A stretch of 64,000 nt of DNA from Methanomicrobiales archaeon. GTDB lineage: Archaea; Halobacteriota; Methanomicrobia; Methanomicrobiales; JACTUA01. A program made the position numbers and the translations under genes. The notes under the pieces are model-generated. The model saw nothing but the letters and a program-made list of their open reading frames with translations, was not told the origin of the DNA and ran no database searches. The stretch spans positions 450,304-514,303 of the forward strand of contig JACTUA010000001.1 in NCBI GenBank assembly GCA_015660865.1, given 5' to 3'. Below, piece after piece: positions 9,149-17,544 of this stretch. Each line of letters opens with the position of its first letter. Position 1 is the first letter of the stretch.

Positions 9149-9297
9149 TCCGCGGCGACGTCGTCAGACTGGCAGCTCGGGCAGATGGGGTGCTTCCCGA
9201 CCCCCTTGAACTTCTCCCCGCAGCTCTTGCACTTGTAGTCCTTCCCCTTCACCCGCTCCTTGTAGTCAACATCCATGGGCCCGCCGACCGAGCACAT
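9145..9297 (-). CDS. Small zinc-ribbon protein
   Basis: 50 aa with one zinc ribbon: CKSC at residues 23-26 and CPSC at 38-41, spaced as in rubredoxin-like and ribbon folds (YKCKSCGEKFKG, then HPICPSCQSDD). Start ATG 9297 is preceded by GAGGTGATGAGAGG, a good ribosome binding site. Its TGA overlaps the ATG of the 158-aa protein (ATGA). Likely a protein- or nucleic-acid-binding accessory; function unknown. Confidence 0.72.
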   Translation of the reverse strand: MCSVGGPMDVDYKERVKGKDYKCKSCGEKFKGVGKHPICPSCQSDDVAAE

Positions 9298-9446
9298 CCT
9301 CTCATCACCTCACTACAAAGTGCCTGTGGAATGACTTAACTGTAGTGGTGGGATATGAAATATCTTCAGGCCGGGCGGCTCCTTTTCCCCGGTGAAATCG
9401 CTTCGGAACCCCCGGAATCAATTCAGGACTCTCCCGTAAAAGAGGT

Positions 9447-11366
9447 TCAGATGATCATATTGAAAACGACGAGGGCGATGATGAGGAGGATGCAGACATG
9501 CTTTACCCCTGCCGTCAGGGACCCCTCTCCCATGTGACCTGCGAGGAGGCCTGAGAAGAGTCCCTGGATGAGGGTTGCGTGATAGATGAGAAGGCGGAAC
9601 GTATCAATACTCAGCATTTGGGTTCCGATCAATCCGCCCCGTGAGCTCATTGTCTGTACTCCCCCTTTCAGGAGGATGGGAAGGAACTGGGTGACGATAA
9701 CCCCGACCACGAAGACGAAGACCACGAAGGCGAGGTAGATGATGGCGAGGTAGATGAGCATGGAGGTTGTGCGTTCGCGCTTCAGGATCTCACCCATCCT
9801 TGCGTCGCTCGCCGCGATCTTGAGGACCTCCCCGATATCCCCGCTCATGTAGCTCGCCTTGGTGATGAGGGTGACGGTCCTCGCGATGGAGGGGGTCCGG
9901 ATCCGGTGCTCGAACCTCATCAGAGCCTCCTCGACATTGGCCCCCCAGTCCATATCCCTCTTGATCCTCTTGATCTCGTACGAGAGGATCCCGAGGTTCG
10001 TTCTCACCATGATGCCGAGCCCCTGGGCGATGGTGAGCCCCACCTCCTGAATTCCGGACATCCGGTCGAGGAACTCGGGGATGGCCGCCTCGATTCCCAT
10101 CACCTTGCGTTTCCAGAGCTGGTAGAAGATAGCAAAGGGGATGAGGACGATGAGACCTGCGATGACAAGGTGGTCATCCAGGACCATCACCTTCATCTGG
10201 AGGTCCAGGTTATAGGGAACCGCGAACAGGGCAAGGACAAAGTAGATGATCGCGATGGGTATGGTGACATAGAAGGTGCGGACGGGGATGAGGATAAAGG
10301 CGTTGAAGGGATTTCTCAGGAAGTCCCTGAACCTTCGGATCCGGTCGTAGAAAGCCAGCTGGGCGAACTGCGCCTCATCACCCACCCTCTTGAGCACCTG
10401 GACATCGAAGAACTCGTGGAGGAGTTTGGACTTCACGTAGCGCTCGATCCCCTCCATCTTCTCTGATATCATGGAGAGGAAGACGATGAAGAGGACGGAG
10501 CCTATGGGAATGACCCCATAGCAGACCACCGAGAGGGCGGTGAGCCCCATCCCCCCGATGAGCCCCATGACCACCATGATGATGATGAGGAAGAGAGGGC
10601 CCGCTACAAAGAGGGTCACGTAGGTCTCGGCCACGAACTCGAGGGTCGTGATAAACTGCTTCAGCTCGAACCGCGCCTCCTCCTGGTACGTGCGAACCCT
10701 GCCCGAGAAGAACTCCCCCATGCCTGCGCCGCTGTCGATGACCGAGAGGAGATCCTGGATGAAGTCGCGGAACTTCTCTGACGGGGTCGTCTCGCCCAGG
10801 TGCTTGAGGGCGGTGATCAGGTCATAGCCGAAATAGTCCACATCCCGGACGAACTGCATGAACTCCACGGCCACCTCCCCGAAGATGCTCGCATTGTCCG
10901 CAAGGGATGCGAAGATTTTGGTGAGCTCTGCGCCCCCCCTCTGCATGGCATACATGTAGGCAACGGCGCTGTGGAGGGTGAGGTTGATCCTGGTGGTCCG
11001 GTGCTTCTTCAGGAGGGCGGGAAAACCCGTCATCACCTTGTAGCCGAGGATCGACCCGGCGACAAAGGCGGTAAGGGTCACTCCGCCCTTGAAGAGGAGG
11101 ATGGGGACGGCCTGCGGGAAGATCCGGTTCGCCCCGAAGACATCGTAGATCCGGGACGAGACCTCGAGGGTTGCGATGAGATCCGCGGTGATGAAACCCG
11201 CAAAGGCACAGAAGATGCCCGAGAGGATGGTGATGACATAGGTCTGGAAGAGGTAGTGCTCGATGGTGACGCCGGACCGCGCCGAGACGAGATCGTTGTG
11301 GAGCCAGGCGTACGTATCCCGCCGCGCCCTGATCCAGTCGGAGACGAACGCCTTTGCGGTCATCAC
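9447..11366 (-). CDS. Archaellum/type IV pilus membrane assembly protein (ArlJ/TadC-like)
   Basis: 639 aa polytopic membrane protein of the T2SF/TadC superfamily, the platform on which the hexameric ATPase drives filament assembly. Two T2SF-like units are separated by membrane helices (about residues 40-130, 250-310, 370-440, 540-630), and the conserved pattern ITALKHLGETTPSEKFRDFIQDLLS is visible. It is somewhat longer than I expect for ArlJ. Start GTG 11366 or ATG 11363 adjoins the ATPase stop (TGATG). No archaellin or pilin genes are in the window, so archaellum versus adhesion pilus stays open. Confidence 0.85.
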   Translation of the reverse strand: MMTAKAFVSDWIRARRDTYAWLHNDLVSARSGVTIEHYLFQTYVITILSGIFCAFAGFITADLIATLEVSSRIYDVFGANRIFPQAVPILLFKGGVTLTAFVAGSILGYKVMTGFPALLKKHRTTRINLTLHSAVAYMYAMQRGGAELTKIFASLADNASIFGEVAVEFMQFVRDVDYFGYDLITALKHLGETTPSEKFRDFIQDLLSVIDSGAGMGEFFSGRVRTYQEEARFELKQFITTLEFVAETYVTLFVAGPLFLIIIMVVMGLIGGMGLTALSVVCYGVIPIGSVLFIVFLSMISEKMEGIERYVKSKLLHEFFDVQVLKRVGDEAQFAQLAFYDRIRRFRDFLRNPFNAFILIPVRTFYVTIPIAIIYFVLALFAVPYNLDLQMKVMVLDDHLVIAGLIVLIPFAIFYQLWKRKVMGIEAAIPEFLDRMSGIQEVGLTIAQGLGIMVRTNLGILSYEIKRIKRDMDWGANVEEALMRFEHRIRTPSIARTVTLITKASYMSGDIGEVLKIAASDARMGEILKRERTTSMLIYLAIIYLAFVVFVFVVGVIVTQFLPILLKGGVQTMSSRGGLIGTQMLSIDTFRLLIYHATLIQGLFSGLLAGHMGEGSLTAGVKHVCILLIIALVVFNMII

Positions 11367-12979
11367 ATCAGCCTGCGGAGATCACCCAGGTTCTCCATGA
11401 CCTCGTCGGGCTTGATGGCGTAGGACTGGAAGATCTGGGAGACGGAGATGTAGTCCTTCACGCCCTGCTCCTTCATGGCAAGGAGGATCTTCCCCCGCTT
11501 CAGGATCTCCTTCTCCAGGTCTTCCGTGTTCCAGCCCCTTGACGCCATGATCTCGTTGTAGACCTGGGACCTCCCCGAGAAGGAGAAGGTATCAGAGACC
11601 GGGTCGTACGAGAAGACGGTGTTCACCTGGATGTTCTGGGTCGCCTGGTCGAGCCCCATGATCTCTACTATTTCCTGACACTTCCTCACCCGCTCCGTCC
11701 CCCGGTAGATGAGGGCCTGGATGGAGACGATGTCCAGGGCCTGGAGCATGGTCCTCGGGACAGAGAGGGGCTCGTTCTCCAGCCGGTGAATGGCGGAATC
11801 CACGTCGGCAGCGTGGAGGGTGGAGAAGGTGGTGTGGCCGGTGTTCATGGCCTGGAAGAGGGTCTGGGCCTCGGGGCCCCTCACCTCGCCCACGATCAGG
11901 TACTCGGGCCGCTGGCGCATGGCAGCCCTCAGGAGGTCGAACATGCTGATGGCTCCGGAGCTTCCGTCGATCACGGCGTCCCGTGTGACCGACGCGATCC
12001 AGTTGTCATGGTTCAGGGTGATCTCCCGGGTATCCTCGATGGAGACTACCTTGGCAAGGGGCGGGATGAAGTGTGATACCGCGTTTAACGAGGTGGTCTT
12101 CCCGGAGGCGGTTCCGCCGATGAAGAGGAGGCTCTTGTTGTTCTCGATGGCAAGCCAGAAGTAGGCCATGGCGTCCACCGGGAAGGTCCCGCGCTCGAGG
12201 AGCTCGATGGGGGTGAAGGGCTCCTCACGGAACTTCCGGATAGAGAAGGAGGTCCCGCGGCTCGTCACCACGGTGGAGAAGGTGAGCTGGAGCCGCGAGC
12301 CGTCCGGGAGGGTTGCGTCAAGGATGGGAGACCCGACAGAGATGTGCTTCCCAGAACGCTGGGCAAGGGTGATGGCAAGGGAGTCCAGGTGATCTTCATC
12401 AAAGACGATATTCGTCTTGATGTTGTGGTACCTCCTGTGGTAGAGGAAGAGGGGGATATTCACCCCGTCGCAGGAGATATCTTCGATCTGGGGGTCCTTC
12501 ATGAGGGCTTCGATCCGCGACCATCCCAGGAAGTTCCTGACGAGGTAATACTGGAGCCGGAAGAGGGACGGGAGATCGATGGCAACCCCGTACTCACCGA
12601 TGAGTTCCTCTACGAGGGAGAGGAGGATCTGTTTTTTGTCCCCGCGGATCTCCTCCTCGTTGAGGAGGAGGACGTCCCGCAGGTCTTCGTAAAGCCGTTC
12701 AAGGAGCTCGTATTCAAAGGGCGAGAGGGGGGGTTCGAAGAGGATGTACTCGTTCTGGTGGTTCTTCTCGTTGAGCGCGATGCAGATGAGGGAGAGCCCC
12801 CGCTCGATCCAGTAGACGTCCACGACCTCGAAGCCTGGCTTCAGGTCGGGCGTCACCAGGATGCCGTGGCGGTCAGGGTCATAGACCTTCTCGCTCTCGC
12901 GCCATACCCCGATTCGCTTGCCAAAGAGACGGTAGGCGTCTTTAAGTCGCAGACGCCTCAAAACCTCTGGAAGCTGCAT
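11363..12979 (-). CDS. Archaellum/type IV pilus assembly ATPase (ArlI/GspE-like)
   Basis: Secretion-superfamily ATPase of about 538 aa. The N-terminal regulatory domain is followed by the ATPase core with P-loop GGTASGKTT (about residues 288-296 from ATG 12979), Walker B region KVVSIEDTREI, and YLIVGEVRGPEAQTLFQAMNTGHTTFSTLHA. A longer frame opens at ATG 13033, but the TATA box TATTTATAG just upstream would place transcription start inside that extension, so the internal ATG 12979 (MQLPEVLRRLRL) is preferred. Operon with the J-like protein downstream. Confidence 0.88.
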   Translation of the reverse strand: MQLPEVLRRLRLKDAYRLFGKRIGVWRESEKVYDPDRHGILVTPDLKPGFEVVDVYWIERGLSLICIALNEKNHQNEYILFEPPLSPFEYELLERLYEDLRDVLLLNEEEIRGDKKQILLSLVEELIGEYGVAIDLPSLFRLQYYLVRNFLGWSRIEALMKDPQIEDISCDGVNIPLFLYHRRYHNIKTNIVFDEDHLDSLAITLAQRSGKHISVGSPILDATLPDGSRLQLTFSTVVTSRGTSFSIRKFREEPFTPIELLERGTFPVDAMAYFWLAIENNKSLLFIGGTASGKTTSLNAVSHFIPPLAKVVSIEDTREITLNHDNWIASVTRDAVIDGSSGAISMFDLLRAAMRQRPEYLIVGEVRGPEAQTLFQAMNTGHTTFSTLHAADVDSAIHRLENEPLSVPRTMLQALDIVSIQALIYRGTERVRKCQEIVEIMGLDQATQNIQVNTVFSYDPVSDTFSFSGRSQVYNEIMASRGWNTEDLEKEILKRGKILLAMKEQGVKDYISVSQIFQSYAIKPDEVMENLGDLRRLM

Positions 12980-13041
12980 GCCGGATCCTGAAACGGGGGG
13001 AAGGAACCCATCTCCCCCGAGACCAATAAACATTTTGTTGA

Positions 13042-13056
13042 TACGCTATAAATATT
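13042..13056 (-). promoter_or_regulatory. Promoter of the arlI-arlJ-like pair
   Basis: The minus strand reads AAATATTTATAGCG, a TATA box. A start about 26 nt downstream lies near 13025, giving a leader of about 45 nt to ATG 12979. The same spacer serves the divergent KaiC-like gene at 13144; TTATATTTTAGC near 13089-13100 on the plus strand is a candidate for that direction. Confidence 0.45.
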
Positions 13057-13143
13057 TTCTCTTTGAGACTTCATTCAACATTGAGTTTGATTATATTTTA
13101 GCACAATCTTTTAATGCTTTGCGGGAAAATACTCTCCTGATCT

Positions 13144-14049
13144 ATGGCAGTACAGATATCCGGGAGGATGCCCACGGGCATCAGCTCCCTTGATCCGGTG
13201 CTCGACGGCGGGATCCCCCCGGGATCGGTCGTCCTCCTCGAAGGGGAGATCGGGGCCGGGAGCCAGGAGTTTGTCTACACTTCCCTCATCTACCTCTCGA
13301 TGCTCAAGCAGAGACAGGATGCTGGCCCGGGAGCCAGGATCCCGGATAACATCAGCTACATAACATTCACCCGGATAAAGGAGGATATCCTCTCTGAGAT
13401 CGGGCTCTCTTTTGCGCCTAACCTGACCCAGCACCTGAACGGCTCTCTCAATTTCTCGGACCTCTCCACCCACTACTTCGACTCGAGTGTGGTCCCGTCT
13501 GACTGGTATTGCCTCGACGGCAGTGAGGAATGCGAGAAGAAGCGGAATGCAGGCCCTGAGAAGGTGCTTGCCGAACTCTCCACCCATATGTCGCACGGAC
13601 GGAAGAATACCCTTCTCCAGCTCCTCTATGTCACCCTTTCCCTCGCCAATCCTAAGAAAGGGAAGAAGGGAGAGGGGACCAGCCTTGTCATCCTGGACTC
13701 CCTCACCGACCTCGCCACCCAGTACTCGGAGCCCGAGCGGTGGAAGGAGCTCACCGCCTTCCTCCGGGGGCTCCAGCGGGTGACAAAGACCTGGAACTCC
13801 ACCATCTACCTCCTTCTCACAAAGGGCGTCCTCGAACCCTCCCGGGAGAAGGAGATCGCCGACTGCGTGGACGCGGTCGTCCTCTTCGGGTGGGAGGAGA
13901 CCGTTGCCCAGCGGCGACAGCGGACCATGTTCTTCCAGAAGTTCCGGGGGGTCATGCCCCACCTCGAGGAGCGGGACCTGGTCAAGTTCGCGGTCCGGAT
14001 CTCCCCGGGGAGCGGCTTTGAGGTCTCCAACATCCGGGTGGTGGTGTGA
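13144..14049 (+). CDS. KaiC/RecA-superfamily ATPase-like protein with degenerate P-loop
   Basis: 301 aa, KaiC/ArlH-like fold: TGISSLDPVLDGGIPPGSVVL leads into the nucleotide site, and TSLVILDSLTDLA resembles Walker B. The Walker A is GEIGAGSQE at 34-42, where the invariant Lys and Thr/Ser are lost. The Glu expected after strand 2 is replaced (TFTRIKED), so ATP hydrolysis is unlikely. The middle (about 105-165) holds an insertion. It overlaps the intact KaiC-like gene downstream by GTGA, suggesting an inactive/active partner pair. Similar proteins are annotated 'HTR-like' in archaea. Confidence 0.8.
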   Translation: MAVQISGRMPTGISSLDPVLDGGIPPGSVVLLEGEIGAGSQEFVYTSLIYLSMLKQRQDAGPGARIPDNISYITFTRIKEDILSEIGLSFAPNLTQHLNGSLNFSDLSTHYFDSSVVPSDWYCLDGSEECEKKRNAGPEKVLAELSTHMSHGRKNTLLQLLYVTLSLANPKKGKKGEGTSLVILDSLTDLATQYSEPERWKELTAFLRGLQRVTKTWNSTIYLLLTKGVLEPSREKEIADCVDAVVLFGWEETVAQRRQRTMFFQKFRGVMPHLEERDLVKFAVRISPGSGFEVSNIRVVV

Positions 14050-14747
14050 GCACCTCCCGGGTGACCATGGGGATCGAGGGGCTCGACGCGATGCTCGAGG
14101 GAGGCCTCATCAATCCCTCCATCTGCGCCCTCATCGGGACCTACGGGACGGGGAAGACCACCCTGGGCATCCAGTTCATCGCCGAGGGTCTCCTCAAGAA
14201 GGAGAAGTGCATCTACATCAGCCTGGACGAACGGGTGGACATGATCCAGGGGATCATGAAGCAGCGGGGCTGGGATGTGGCACCCTACGTGAACAAGTCC
14301 CTCTTCGTGATCAAGCTCGACCCGACGAACTTCAACCTCATGATCAACAGCATCAAGGAGGAGCTCTTCGAGCTGATCGAGAAGACAGGGGCCACCCGGG
14401 TCGTCATCGACCCTATCTCCCTCTTCGAGGGGACCTTCTCGAGCTCCGTGGACCGCCGGCTCGAGCTCATCCGGTTCATCGAGATGATGCGGGACCAGCC
14501 CTGCACCCTCCTCATGACGAGCGAGACCGAGTCGAACAACCCCCTCATGAGCCGCTACGGGCTCATCGAGTACCTGGTCGACACGGTCATCCTTCTCCGC
14601 TATTACCGGCCCGCGGACATGATGACGCCCGTCCACCTTGCCGTTGAGGTGGTGAAGATGCGCCAGTCCAAGCACTCCCGGGAGATCAAGCCCTTTGAGA
14701 TCTTACAGGACCAGATCCTTGTTTACTCTGGGGCCAACGTCTTCTAA
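14046..14747 (+). CDS. KaiC-domain ATPase
   Basis: 233 aa single-domain KaiC/RecA-like ATPase. Walker A GTYGTGKTT at residues 31-39 is intact, SLDER gives the catalytic acidic residue, and ATRVVIDPISLF is Walker B. GTG start overlaps the upstream stop (GTGA). It pairs with the degenerate paralogue and lies divergent from the ArlI/ArlJ-like genes; ArlH of the archaellum motor is the same superfamily, so a role in motor assembly or switching is plausible but unproven. Fragments matching its last 20 codons follow downstream. Confidence 0.85.
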   Translation: MSTSRVTMGIEGLDAMLEGGLINPSICALIGTYGTGKTTLGIQFIAEGLLKKEKCIYISLDERVDMIQGIMKQRGWDVAPYVNKSLFVIKLDPTNFNLMINSIKEELFELIEKTGATRVVIDPISLFEGTFSSSVDRRLELIRFIEMMRDQPCTLLMTSETESNNPLMSRYGLIEYLVDTVILLRYYRPADMMTPVHLAVEVVKMRQSKHSREIKPFEILQDQILVYSGANVF

Positions 14748-14766
14748 TCGTTTTTCCTGCTGGGTG

Positions 14767-14876
14767 AAGGCCTTTGAGATCCTCCAGGACCGGATCCTCG
14801 TCCACTCAGGCGCGAACGTCTTCTGAACAGTGTATCCAATCGGGTGAAGGCCTTCACGAGATCCTCAAGGACCACC
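14767..14876 (+). pseudogene. Remnants of KaiC-type gene 3' ends
   Basis: 14767-14826 translates KAFEILQDRILVHSGANVF-stop, matching the C-terminus of the gene just upstream (KPFEILQDQILVYSGANVF-stop, ending 14747). Most base differences are silent, so the source was probably a diverged coding paralogue. A third, frameshifted piece at 14847-14876 reads KAF...EILKDH. Both pieces follow a GGGTGAAGGCC string. No start or upstream domain is present. The rest of the gap to pmbA holds nothing I recognise. Confidence 0.65.
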
Positions 14877-14939
14877 CTTTTTACATGGGTTGCCCGGCCA
14901 GGGCGAGGACAATAACGAGGATCCCGGATACCATTTCCA

Positions 14940-16220
14940 TCACCCGATGACCTGCATCCCCTTGAACCTTACACAGGGGAGGATGGAGTTCCCCACGATC
15001 CGGGCACCTGCGCCTATCCCCCCGATCCCGCGGAGGGCATCGAAGAGGTTCCCCGAGAGCATGGCCTTTCTCACAGGGTCCTGGAATCCCCCGCCCTCGA
15101 CCCAGATGGGATTCTGGCACTCGACCGAGAAGTCGCCGCTCACCGGGTTTGCGGTGTGGGCGCCCACGACATCGTGGACATAGAGGGCCCGCTCGGATCC
15201 TATCTCCTCTCTGGGCCCGTCCAGAACCAGGTTATGGACCCCGATGGCCGGGCCGCCGGAGAACCCGCCGCGGACCGCAGAGCCCGTCGGCTTTGCACCA
15301 TAGCGGTACGCCGTCTTCAGGTCATAGGCAAACGAGGAGAGCACCCCGGCCTTCACGAAGTCGAGCCGGGAAGCTGGGACTCCCTCGGCATCCCACGCTG
15401 TCGCCCCCATCCCCCTGGCAAAGGGATCGTCACAGAGATCTATCCGCCCGTCCATGCACTTCTGGCCAAGGAGGGGTGCCAGGCGCGAGCGTCCTGCATG
15501 GACTGTCCGGCCTGAGAGGGCCGGTACCAGGATATTCCCCAGGAGCTGGGCAAGGGCGACGGGTGAGAGGAGGATGTCGAAAGGCCCGGTCTCCATAGGC
15601 TGCCCTTTCGAGGAATGTTCTGCAAAGAAAGCCGCCCGCTCCCCCACCCACAGGGGATCGATCTCGAGGAACGGGGAGTGGGCGAACTCGGATCCCGTGG
15701 ACTGGCCGCAGATTGTCTCCAGGCTGCAGCTCACCTCGGTCCTGAGGGCAGTATAGTGGACCCCGTGGGAGTTCGCGATGGTCACCTCGGACCTCGCAAG
15801 GGATCCCGACCCGCTCGTGATCTTCGATTCGGGGTGCTTCCTGGCACCTTCAAGCATGCCCCCGAGGAATCCCTGTGCAGCCGAAGGTTCCGGAACCACC
15901 CGTTCATCATACGAAGGCGCGGACCTGCGGAGATCGGCCGGATCGGGGAGGCCCCGCCACTCCTGGGGGGTGGTAAGACTCATGGAGGATAAGGCAGCCG
16001 CCAGGCACTCCTCCCATTTTGCCGGAGAGGAGGTCGCCGAGGTCCCGATCCGCCCCCTGTCGATTATGCGGATGGAGAGCCCCCATTCCCGGGAACCGGT
16101 GGCCGTGGCCACCGCCTCGCGCTTCAGCTCGGCGGAGACACCCGTCCCTTCCACCAGGTAGACCTCAACTTCCTGTGCTGAACGCCCTCCCGCCGCGAGG
16201 ATCCTCTCAATCAGCTCCAC
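14940..16220 (-). CDS. pmbA: TldE/PmbA-family metalloprotease partner
   Basis: PmbA/TldE (about 426 aa), the inactive half of the TldD/TldE heterodimeric protease, which lacks the HExxxH zinc site. Family features: AAGGRSAQEVEVYLVEGTGVSAELK at the N-terminus, an RIIDRGRIGTSAT segment, and a C-terminal beta-sheet rich half ending CVRFKGMQVIG. It overlaps the tldD end; candidate starts are ATG 16238, GTG 16226 and GTG 16220. I chose 16220 because a GGTGGTGGGTGG stretch sits at ribosome-binding distance. Confidence 0.88.
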   Translation of the reverse strand: MELIERILAAGGRSAQEVEVYLVEGTGVSAELKREAVATATGSREWGLSIRIIDRGRIGTSATSSPAKWEECLAAALSSMSLTTPQEWRGLPDPADLRRSAPSYDERVVPEPSAAQGFLGGMLEGARKHPESKITSGSGSLARSEVTIANSHGVHYTALRTEVSCSLETICGQSTGSEFAHSPFLEIDPLWVGERAAFFAEHSSKGQPMETGPFDILLSPVALAQLLGNILVPALSGRTVHAGRSRLAPLLGQKCMDGRIDLCDDPFARGMGATAWDAEGVPASRLDFVKAGVLSSFAYDLKTAYRYGAKPTGSAVRGGFSGGPAIGVHNLVLDGPREEIGSERALYVHDVVGAHTANPVSGDFSVECQNPIWVEGGGFQDPVRKAMLSGNLFDALRGIGGIGAGARIVGNSILPCVRFKGMQVIG

Positions 16221-17544
16221 TGCCACCCACCACCGCATCTGAGAGGAGTATATGAGGCGAGCCGTCGCTGACGGGGACCGACTGGCCGCCCTTGCCGCAG
16301 AAGCCCTGGTGCATCTCCCGCTCCTTCCCGCATAGGAGGATCCCGTGGAGCGTTGAGAGGATCTCGCCGGAGAGGGAGACGTCCCGGACCATCCGGGCCC
16401 TCTCCCCCTCCTCGATGAGGTAGCCGTACTCGGCGTTGAACTGGAAGACCCCCCTGCCGGGGTCCACCTGCCCGCCCCGGGACCCGACGAGGAGGATGCC
16501 ATCCCTGCACTCGGAGAAGATCTCCTCGAGGGTGGAGTCCCCCTCTTCGATGAAGGTGTTGGACATCCGGACGAGTGGCGGCTCTCCCCCCTCGGCCCTC
16601 CCGTGGCCGGAATCTCCGTTCCCGAGGGCAGCGAGCGTCTCCCGGGTATGGAGGTAGGCGTTCACCCTCCCCCGGCTCACCACCTCGGTTCTCGCGGTCC
16701 GACAACCTTCCGCATCCACGGGCTCGAACCCGAACTCGGGGAGGCTGGGGTCGTCGACAATGGTGAGGATCCCCGGACCTATCTGCTCCCCGATCCTCCC
16801 CGCGAGGACCGAGGACCCCTCCTTCACGAGGTCCCCCTCGCTCGCGTGACCCACCGCCTCGTGGGCAAAGACCCCCGCGAGCTCCGGGTCAAGGACAGCC
16901 CGCATCCTCCCGCCCTTCGCTGCGCCGGCATCGAGGAGGGCGAGGGCGGTCTCCCCGGCCTTCACCCCCATGGGCTCCTGGTGCCGGAGGTTGAAGCCAT
17001 GGATGGTGTGGCGGCTCTCCCTCCCCATCTGGGCGTCCCCGTTCCTCCGTGCAACGGCAAGAACCGAGAAGCCGGAGCGGGTGATGGTGAACCGGTTTTC
17101 GTATCCCGAGCTGTCGGTGTAGAAGACCCCCTCGGACCGCTCGATGTAGGTGGCACGGGTGGATACTATCCCGGGGATCTTTGCGGCTTTCTCGATCCCT
17201 GAAAGGACCCGGGTCTTCTCCTCGAGGCTGAGGGAGAGGGGGTCCTCCTTCGGCGAGGGAACCTTATGTTCTCCCCGGCCGGGTTCGGCGAGGTTCACCG
17301 GATCCTCGGTGATCCCGGCAAGGGCAAGCCCCTCTGCAAGTATTCGATCCATCTCCTTCTTCGAGGATGGATCCAGGTTATTCACCGAGATCATGCCCCA
17401 TCCGCGGGGCCCGAGGACACGCACGAGGGCGGTATCAGAGAAGGAGGTGCCGGCCGATTCGACGACCCCGTTGTCGATATCGATATGGGTGGAGGTTGCC
17501 CGCACACATCGCACGTCGGAGAACCGGATCCCGGGGAGCGACAT
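16207..17544 (-). CDS. tldD: TldD-family zinc metalloprotease
   Basis: TldD, 445 aa, the catalytic subunit of the TldD/TldE protease that degrades unfolded peptides through a hollow heterodimer. The zinc motif HEAVGH is at residues 228-233 in VFAHEAVGHASEGD. A second conserved stretch is RMSNTFIEEGDSTLEEI. Start ATG 17544 shares one base with the lonB stop (TGATG), and the end overlaps pmbA. The set lonB-tldD-pmbA therefore looks like one proteolysis operon. Confidence 0.94.
   Translation of the reverse strand: MSLPGIRFSDVRCVRATSTHIDIDNGVVESAGTSFSDTALVRVLGPRGWGMISVNNLDPSSKKEMDRILAEGLALAGITEDPVNLAEPGRGEHKVPSPKEDPLSLSLEEKTRVLSGIEKAAKIPGIVSTRATYIERSEGVFYTDSSGYENRFTITRSGFSVLAVARRNGDAQMGRESRHTIHGFNLRHQEPMGVKAGETALALLDAGAAKGGRMRAVLDPELAGVFAHEAVGHASEGDLVKEGSSVLAGRIGEQIGPGILTIVDDPSLPEFGFEPVDAEGCRTARTEVVSRGRVNAYLHTRETLAALGNGDSGHGRAEGGEPPLVRMSNTFIEEGDSTLEEIFSECRDGILLVGSRGGQVDPGRGVFQFNAEYGYLIEEGERARMVRDVSLSGEILSTLHGILLCGKEREMHQGFCGKGGQSVPVSDGSPHILLSDAVVGGSGAD

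Noticed and set aside
14046-14747. Canonical ArlH
   Set aside because: It is in the right superfamily but is not in the usual position before ArlI and has a coupled degenerate paralogue, so I left the general KaiC-domain name.
16262-16502. N-terminal extension of pmbA into tldD
   Set aside because: The extension is Ser/Gly/Pro-rich out-of-frame tldD sequence; pmbA begins near 16238-16220.
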